In this document: positions 58,956 through 64,000 of the stretch, piece after piece
How the letters are laid out: each line of letters starts with the position of its first letter
Position numbering within the stretch: position 1 is the stretch's first letter
Assembly (NCBI RefSeq): GCF_024696245.1
Contig: NZ_JAILGZ010000006.1
Location: forward strand, 1 to 64,000
Origin: Treponema sp.
Lineage (GTDB): Bacteria; Spirochaetota; Spirochaetia; Treponematales; Treponemataceae
DNA length: 64,000 bases
Direction of reading: 5' to 3'
Notes under the pieces: model-generated
What the model was told of the DNA's origin: nothing
Databases searched by the model: none
Seen by the model: the letters and a program-made list of their open reading frames with translations, nothing else
Made by a program: the position numbers and the translations under genes

Positions 58956-61900
58956 ATGGTGAATTCTAATTCAGTAATGATAGATAGAGCTAAATCCGCT
59001 GTTCTTGCCCGAGACTACAATACAGCATCAAGAATTTATACCACTATGCTTAAGGATGATCCTGAAAACGTAGGCCTGCTTAAAAACCTGGCAGAAATGT
59101 ATGTTAAAAGTGGTCAGGATGCCCAGGCTCTTGAAGTTTTTAACCGGATAATCATTCTTCGTCCTGATAATGTAAATGCCCTTAACAATATGGGTGCCAT
59201 TTACAGAAGAATGAAGCGTTATGAAGAATCAATTGCCGTTCTTGAAAAAGCAATTATCGTAGACGAAAACAATACACAGATTTTTTACAACATGGGCTTT
59301 ACCTACAAGCTTATGGGAATGAACGAAGAAGCCATTTCATGTTTTAAAAAAGTTGTAAATGAAAACCCTCAGGATGTTCTTGCCCTTAATCATATAGGTG
59401 CTGTTTATGCTGCAGAAAATAAAAATGAAGAAGCAATTTCCTGGTACCTTAAGGGATTAAAGATAGATCCTAATCATCCTGTCCTTCACCTTAATCTTGC
59501 AGACAGCTACAGTAAGATTGGTAAATATAATCTTGCAGAAACCCAGTATGAAATGGCCCTTAAAACAAAGCCGGGCTGGATAGATGCAGTTGATTCCTAT
59601 GCAGACATGCTTCTTACAAAAAACAGAACAAAAGAAGCAGGCCAGATGGTAAAAAATGCCATAGACCTTAATCCTAAAAATGTAGACATGCATACTAAAA
59701 TGGGAAAGGTTTTATATAAGCAGAATGAATATGATGGGGCAGAAAAGGAATTTAAAACCGCCCTTAATTATGACCCTGACAATGTAAAGGCTCTTTCTGC
59801 CCTTGCTGATAATTATGAAGTCACAGGAAAAAATGAAGAAGCCATTCACACAATGGAACATCTTGAACGCCTTGAACCTGAAAATTCAAATGTTCAGCAT
59901 CAGTACGCATCAATTCTTTTAAGTGCAAACAAAATTGATGATGCCAGTAAAAAAATCCAGAAACTGTGGAATGAAAATCCTGAAGATGCAAAGACCCTTA
60001 ATCTTCTGAGCCAGTATTACATCTGTAAGGATGAAGAAGAAAAAGCCCTTCAGTGCCTTAAGAAAATAAGCGAAAAGGAACCTGAGTACAGTGACTTTTA
60101 TAAAGACTGTGCAAAGAGATTTTCTCAGGTAGGTAATCTTGATAAGGCAGAAAAATACTACAAAAAGTTTAATGAAAAAAATCCGGAAGATACTCAGGTA
60201 TTAAAGAATCTGGCAGAAACTTCAGAAAAGCTTGGTAATCTTGCAGATTCCTATGAGTATTACAGGCAGATTGGAGAACTTGATAAAGACAGTAAGACTG
60301 CAAAAAAAGGCATTGAGCATATAAATGACAAAATGCTTTTAGAAAAGAAAAATGAACAGCAGGAAGAAAAGTCAGAAGACTTTATTAATTCAGAAATTGC
60401 TTCTGTAGAGCCTTCCCCAGAAAAAGAAGAAATAGGTGCAGAATTTGTAAAGGAAGACTCTTCTAAAGAAGAAAGGAAACTTACGCCGGAAGAAGAATTC
60501 AGAAACCGTCAGCCCTATGATTTTGAAAAACTTACCGACGATACTTCTTCTGCAGAAGATATATTTGATTCAGGTAAACTTGATCAGGAAATCCTTGCTG
60601 ACAATACGGATAAATACGAAGACCGTCTTGATGCTCTTGAAGATGAGGATGATGAAGATTTCTTTGCCAATAATTCCTTTGGTTCAGATTCAATAAAGGG
60701 ACCATCTGAAGACAATATGGATAACATGTTTTCTCCGGAAGACATTACTCCTCATAAAAAGAATGATTCTCCATTTGAATTAAGTGACGGCATGGATGAC
60801 TTTCAGAATGATTATCCTCCAAAGAGGGACAATGAACAAAATCCTTATGCCAGTCAGCGTCCTCAGCGTCCTCAGCCTCAGAATGATCCTTACAGGGAAG
60901 ATCCATATAGAGATAATCCTTACCAGCAGCCAAAGGAAGATGCCTATGCTCCTCCACCTCCACAGCCACAGCCACAGCCTCCTCAGCCACAGCCACAGGA
61001 GCCTTCTTATTCTCCTCAGGATGAACTTTTTAACCAGAAAAGAAACGAAGAACTCCAGAAACTTCAGGACCTTGCAAAGGAACTTCAGGATGCCAGGGAC
61101 CAGCTTGCTCGTCAGCAGAAAGAGAACAAGGATCAGGAAATGGAACGTCTTCAAAAATATGAAGATGAACAGAATGCAAAGCGTAATGAAGAATTAAAAA
61201 AACTTCAGGATCTTGCAAAAGAACTTCAGGATGCCCGCCAGCAGCTTAAGGATGCAGCAGAAAAGAAAAACGAAGATGCTCTTCAGAGTCAGCAGCCATC
61301 AAAAGCTGAGCAAGTAATGCCGGAAGCTGATGAAGAAAAATATAATCCTCAATCAGACATGGAGAGTCAGCCGGAAGAAGACTATAATCCTCAGCCTGAT
61401 AATAAAAACCTTCCTCCTTACATGAGGGATGATAGTGAAGATGAAGATACCATCCGGAACATGGATGATGATTTAATGCCTGCAGATGATGAAGATTCTG
61501 CAGATAAGGGACCTGTCTTTACTGCAGATGACAGTCCTGCTCATGAAGATGCAGCTGATTTAAGTCAGGAAGTTGAACCTTTGTTCAGCGAAGACGAACT
61601 TGAAGATGCAGCAGATGAGTTTGATTACAACCAGTCCCAGCCTCATGATAAAGGACCGGATTATGATTCTGCAGATGACCTTATTGATGATGAAGATCTT
61701 TTAAAGCAAAGCGGTTCTCCTGATTCAATCATGTCTGACAATGACATGGAGGATGCTCCTTATGAAGAACCTATGTTTGACAGTGAAGATCAGATGAAGG
61801 ATGCCTATGACATGATGCAGGAAGATCCTGATGAAAAGTCACTGGAAGAAGTTCCTCCTGCAGAAGATGCTGCTGATTTTATGGATGAAGATATAGCAGG

Positions 61901-62618
61901 AGATTCTCTTCCTGAATCTGAAACTGCAGCAGATGTAAATGCCGATGATACAGACGTAAATGCAGAAAACGCAGATGTAAACGCAGAAGATTCTGCCGGT
62001 CAGACTGCAGGTGGAGAAGGTGAATCAGAAACTTCTGCTGATATAAATCCTGAAGATTCCCCTGCTGATGATATTGATTCCATGGCTCATCAGATTGCAT
62101 CAGAAGCGTCAGAGGATAATGACGATGAAGAACTGGACTGGCCTGCAATTACTCCTGAAGAACTTGCCTTTGCAGAAAGTCAGCCTGCTGTCCGTCCGGA
62201 AGAAGATCCTTATGAAATGGCAGCAGATACTATCCGTAAAGTTGTAGATGAACTTACAGAGTACGAAACTTCACAAAAGTTCAGCCTTACAAGCAAGCTC
62301 TTCCAGAACCTTAAGGCTTTCTCACAGTTTTTGCCTGATGGTAAATCAGATGCCTTCTTAAGAAGCCGTACAAACCTTCAGCTTGAATTTATTATTGCCC
62401 GCCGTAGTGGAAAGCGTGGTCTTCTTGCTCAGGCAAGTGCCATTCGTGATCAGCTTGGTGATGATGATATTTCCGGCGTTAACTTTGATAAGAAAAAGCT
62501 TGCGCTCACCCTCCTTAATTCCATGCTTCCTCTGGTCTATGAACTTCCTGACAAGGAAAAGGCCGGAAAGCTGGAAAAAGAAGTTGAGCGCATGTTTGAA
62601 AAGATTACAAATACATGA
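58956..62618 (+). CDS. Very large acidic TPR protein
   Basis: A 1220-residue cytoplasmic protein. Residues about 1-470 are at least a dozen 34-residue TPRs (NVGLLKNLAEMYVKSGQDAQA, N-x-x-ALNNMGAIYRRM and so on). Then come an acidic low-complexity part, a Pro/Gln stretch (about 665-685), two copies of a coiled-coil unit ELQKLQDLAKELQDAR (about 700 and 745), a long Asp/Glu/Ala-rich stretch (about 780-1060) and a folded C-terminal domain (about 1090-1220) rich in LysLeu helices. TPRs bind partner proteins; acid stretches are likely disordered. It may be a scaffold; partners unknown. Its stop lies within the convergent pepP gene, 14 bases overlap. Confidence 0.8.
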   Translation: MVNSNSVMIDRAKSAVLARDYNTASRIYTTMLKDDPENVGLLKNLAEMYVKSGQDAQALEVFNRIIILRPDNVNALNNMGAIYRRMKRYEESIAVLEKAIIVDENNTQIFYNMGFTYKLMGMNEEAISCFKKVVNENPQDVLALNHIGAVYAAENKNEEAISWYLKGLKIDPNHPVLHLNLADSYSKIGKYNLAETQYEMALKTKPGWIDAVDSYADMLLTKNRTKEAGQMVKNAIDLNPKNVDMHTKMGKVLYKQNEYDGAEKEFKTALNYDPDNVKALSALADNYEVTGKNEEAIHTMEHLERLEPENSNVQHQYASILLSANKIDDASKKIQKLWNENPEDAKTLNLLSQYYICKDEEEKALQCLKKISEKEPEYSDFYKDCAKRFSQVGNLDKAEKYYKKFNEKNPEDTQVLKNLAETSEKLGNLADSYEYYRQIGELDKDSKTAKKGIEHINDKMLLEKKNEQQEEKSEDFINSEIASVEPSPEKEEIGAEFVKEDSSKEERKLTPEEEFRNRQPYDFEKLTDDTSSAEDIFDSGKLDQEILADNTDKYEDRLDALEDEDDEDFFANNSFGSDSIKGPSEDNMDNMFSPEDITPHKKNDSPFELSDGMDDFQNDYPPKRDNEQNPYASQRPQRPQPQNDPYREDPYRDNPYQQPKEDAYAPPPPQPQPQPPQPQPQEPSYSPQDELFNQKRNEELQKLQDLAKELQDARDQLARQQKENKDQEMERLQKYEDEQNAKRNEELKKLQDLAKELQDARQQLKDAAEKKNEDALQSQQPSKAEQVMPEADEEKYNPQSDMESQPEEDYNPQPDNKNLPPYMRDDSEDEDTIRNMDDDLMPADDEDSADKGPVFTADDSPAHEDAADLSQEVEPLFSEDELEDAADEFDYNQSQPHDKGPDYDSADDLIDDEDLLKQSGSPDSIMSDNDMEDAPYEEPMFDSEDQMKDAYDMMQEDPDEKSLEEVPPAEDAADFMDEDIAGDSLPESETAADVNADDTDVNAENADVNAEDSAGQTAGGEGESETSADINPEDSPADDIDSMAHQIASEASEDNDDEELDWPAITPEELAFAESQPAVRPEEDPYEMAADTIRKVVDELTEYETSQKFSLTSKLFQNLKAFSQFLPDGKSDAFLRSRTNLQLEFIIARRSGKRGLLAQASAIRDQLGDDDISGVNFDKKKLALTLLNSMLPLVYELPDKEKAGKLEKEVERMFEKITNT
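60950..61001 (+). repeat. Pro-Gln microsatellite in the TPR gene
   Basis: CCACAG-type units encode PPPPPQPQPQPPQPQPQ. Units are six bases, so copy-number changes keep the frame. Confidence 0.7.
61045..61240 (+). repeat. Duplicated coiled-coil unit in the TPR gene
   Basis: Two copies, 144 bases apart, of RNEEL(Q/K)KLQDLAKELQ DAR, at 61045-61101 and 61186-61242. Heptad spacing of leucines supports a coiled coil and suggests self-association. Confidence 0.65.
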
Positions 62619-63750
62619 TTCTTGAACGGGTAAGGAGCTCGTTTGAAGTGGCAGTTATAAGTACGTCATTTTCAAGACGGGTTCCCCCAAGTTCAGGATC
62701 GTAAAGACCAGGTTCCAGAGTAATGATATTGCCTGGTACAAATACCTTGTCTTCTGCAGCCCTCATGCTGATAAATGGAGCTTCATGAATTTCAAGACCT
62801 GTCCCGTGGCCAAGACCATGGGGCATTTTTTTGCCTGCAGCTGCAAAAATCTCATCTGCCTTACGGGCAGCATCTATGATTTTTTTACCAGGCATGTAAA
62901 GCTTGCGGCATTCATCAGCAGCAGTCTGTACAAGTTCAAGAAGTTTTTCCTGTTCTTTTTCAAGAGGACCCCTTGCTACAGTTATAGTACAGTCAGAAGC
63001 GTAACCTTCATAGCAGACACCATAATCAAGAATACTTAAACCTTTGCTTCCCCAGCTTCCACCTGTATATCCAGGGAAGGCATGAATTGCAAAGGAGCGG
63101 GATGGACCTGCTGATAAAGTATCAAAGCTAGTTCTTTCTGCTCCTTCCTGTCTAAGGTAGCCTTCTGCAAAAAGTGCCACATCTGCTTCTGTAAGGGCTT
63201 TACCGCTTTTAAGCATTTTTTCTATTTCGTCAGTCATGGCATCTGTAATAGAGCAGGCTTTACGGGTACACTGAATCTCGTATTCATCTTTAACGGCCCT
63301 GCATTCTTCTACAAAGTCATGTACGGAATTTTCACTGCAGAAAACATCCCAGTCTTTAATTTCATTTTTGAATTTAAGGAATTCTACATGAGTTGTTACA
63401 TCTGGAAGAGCCAGCCTTTTTTCTGAAGAAGCCCCTGTAAAGTCTCCGTCAAACTGAGCCAGAATTGCCTTTACACTGGTAAGGTAATCCCTTTCAAAAT
63501 CTGTGTATGGAATAACCCTGTCTGCGTGGGCTTTCTGAGAAGCAAGGTTTACATCCCATGGAATAAGAACAGCTTGGCCCTTTGAATGAAGTACAAGTAC
63601 TGCATCATTAGGGTGACCGGTAAGATATCTTACGGAAACATCCCTGCCGTCTTCACTGTCATGAAAAACAGCAGCTGCAATGTCATGTTCTTTCATCCAG
63701 GCATAAACCTTCTGCCTGCGTGCCTTAAAAATTGAATCTAAATCTGTCAT
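62605..63750 (-). CDS. M24-family Xaa-Pro aminopeptidase
   Basis: A 381-residue creatinase-fold peptidase. N-terminal creatinase-like domain (about 1-135), then the pita-bread catalytic domain with metal ligands in LDYGVCYEGYASDCTITV (two Asp), HGLGHGTGLEIHE (His), ITLEPGLYDPE (Glu) and GTRLENDVLIT (Glu). It removes an N-terminal residue before proline from peptides. A ribosome site AGAGG precedes the start. It is convergent with the TPR gene and overlaps its end by 14 bases. Confidence 0.9.
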   Translation of the reverse strand: MTDLDSIFKARRQKVYAWMKEHDIAAAVFHDSEDGRDVSVRYLTGHPNDAVLVLHSKGQAVLIPWDVNLASQKAHADRVIPYTDFERDYLTSVKAILAQFDGDFTGASSEKRLALPDVTTHVEFLKFKNEIKDWDVFCSENSVHDFVEECRAVKDEYEIQCTRKACSITDAMTDEIEKMLKSGKALTEADVALFAEGYLRQEGAERTSFDTLSAGPSRSFAIHAFPGYTGGSWGSKGLSILDYGVCYEGYASDCTITVARGPLEKEQEKLLELVQTAADECRKLYMPGKKIIDAARKADEIFAAAGKKMPHGLGHGTGLEIHEAPFISMRAAEDKVFVPGNIITLEPGLYDPELGGTRLENDVLITATSNELLTRSRIMYL

Positions 63751-63774
63751 ATAAAAACCTCTTTATAATTATTT

Positions 63775-64000
63775 TTATCTTCGTCTTATTTTTGAAAGGG
63801 CTGCCTTTAATATTGAATCCTTTGTAATTACAAGAAGGAAAATTCCACAGAAGGCAAATACTGCTACGCTGATTGCTACAGGAAAACCTGCAGAAATAAA
63901 ACGTCCGTGTCCTGCAAAAATATCCAGAAGTTTATTCTTAAAAAGAATAAGTGGAATTATTGAAAGACCGGAGAAAAGAGCAATCTTAACTGCATAAAGA
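63775..64000 (-). CDS. C-terminal end of a polytopic membrane protein, MurJ/MviN-like (continues outside the window)
   Basis: The minus-strand frame ends with a TAA at 63775-63777 and is open to the window edge. The visible 75 residues carry two hydrophobic helices (ALFSGLSIIPLILF and VAISVAVFAFCGIFLLVIT) and end AALSKIRRR. The spacing and charged tail resemble the last helices of lipid II flippases of the MurJ family. With so little sequence the family is tentative. The pepP start lies 24 bases to the left. Confidence 0.4.
   Translation of the reverse strand, partial: LYAVKIALFSGLSIIPLILFKNKLLDIFAGHGRFISAGFPVAISVAVFAFCGIFLLVITKDSILKAALSKIRRR

Noticed and set aside
60745..61154. Minus-strand frames rich in Trp/Leu or Glu/Ala opposite the TPR gene
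   Set aside because: They are produced by the Pro/Gln and coiled-coil repeats on the other strand.
1..64000. tRNA, rRNA, other RNA genes, prophage or transposon
   Set aside because: I looked for conserved tRNA T-loop/anticodon patterns, rRNA motifs and mobile-element genes and saw none; short or diverged RNA genes could still be missed by eye.

Overview
The window looks like a chromosomal stretch of a host- or rumen-associated spirochete close to Treponema. This is inferred from gene style, not from a marker gene: AT-rich DNA, LA_2272-type surface repeats otherwise best known from spirochetes, many small lipoproteins, a chemoreceptor remnant, a PocR-type regulator and a fermentative, carbohydrate-centred gene set. 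I see no rRNA, tRNA, CRISPR array, transposase, integrase or phage gene. The content is mostly ordinary housekeeping with a few accessory islands.

Layout. (1) 1-1683: end of a sugar-type solute-binding protein and a GNAT acetyltransferase. (2) 1690-14181: a phosphate island. pstS-pstC-pstA-pstB-phoU and an HD hydrolase run leftward. phoB-phoR and a Na/phosphate symporter (nptA-like) also run leftward. Between them a rightward three-gene unit encodes an ECF sigma factor, a one-pass membrane protein and an exported caspase-like protease with fifteen-residue surface repeats. TTTACA-type direct repeats with an 11-bp period lie upstream of pstS, pstB and nptA and are good Pho-box candidates. (3) 14182-14636: a deletion scar holding the 3' ends of two lost divergent genes, each still with its terminator, plus an ARG-box-like palindrome. 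(4) 14637-20008: SMP-30-like lactonase, two lipoproteins, a truncated chemoreceptor and gpmI. (5) 20091-31194, all leftward: GH94 phosphorylase, lipoprotein phosphoesterase, YkgJ-type protein, pgi, argR, mutS2, a phosphoglycolate-phosphatase-like HAD enzyme and a znuBC-like metal transporter. (6) 31345-39080, all rightward: pyridoxal kinase, a heterodimeric ABC exporter pair, an orphan RES-domain protein and a DEAD-box helicase. (7) 39089-47595: metH split by an apparent frameshift, a MATE pump, marR, metF, a SPOR-like envelope protein and an NFACT/RqcH protein. (8) 47647-64000: acetolactate synthase, an EAL phosphodiesterase with a PocR sensor, a DUF5718-like protein, TatD, a GH127/146 arabinofuranosidase-like enzyme, uvrC, a LamG/FnIII exported protein, a giant acidic TPR protein, an M24 peptidase and the end of a MurJ-like membrane protein.

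How they work together. The phosphate genes form a full sensing and uptake module (PhoR/PhoB, Pst, PhoU, NptA). Pgi, GpmI, GH94 and GH127 fit growth on plant oligosaccharides. MetF and MetH supply methionine through folate and B12. The best candidates for something undescribed are the ECF sigma / membrane protein / surface caspase unit, the 17-bp perfect inverted repeat that buries the start codon of the ABC exporter gene at 32261, and the orphan RES protein behind that exporter pair.
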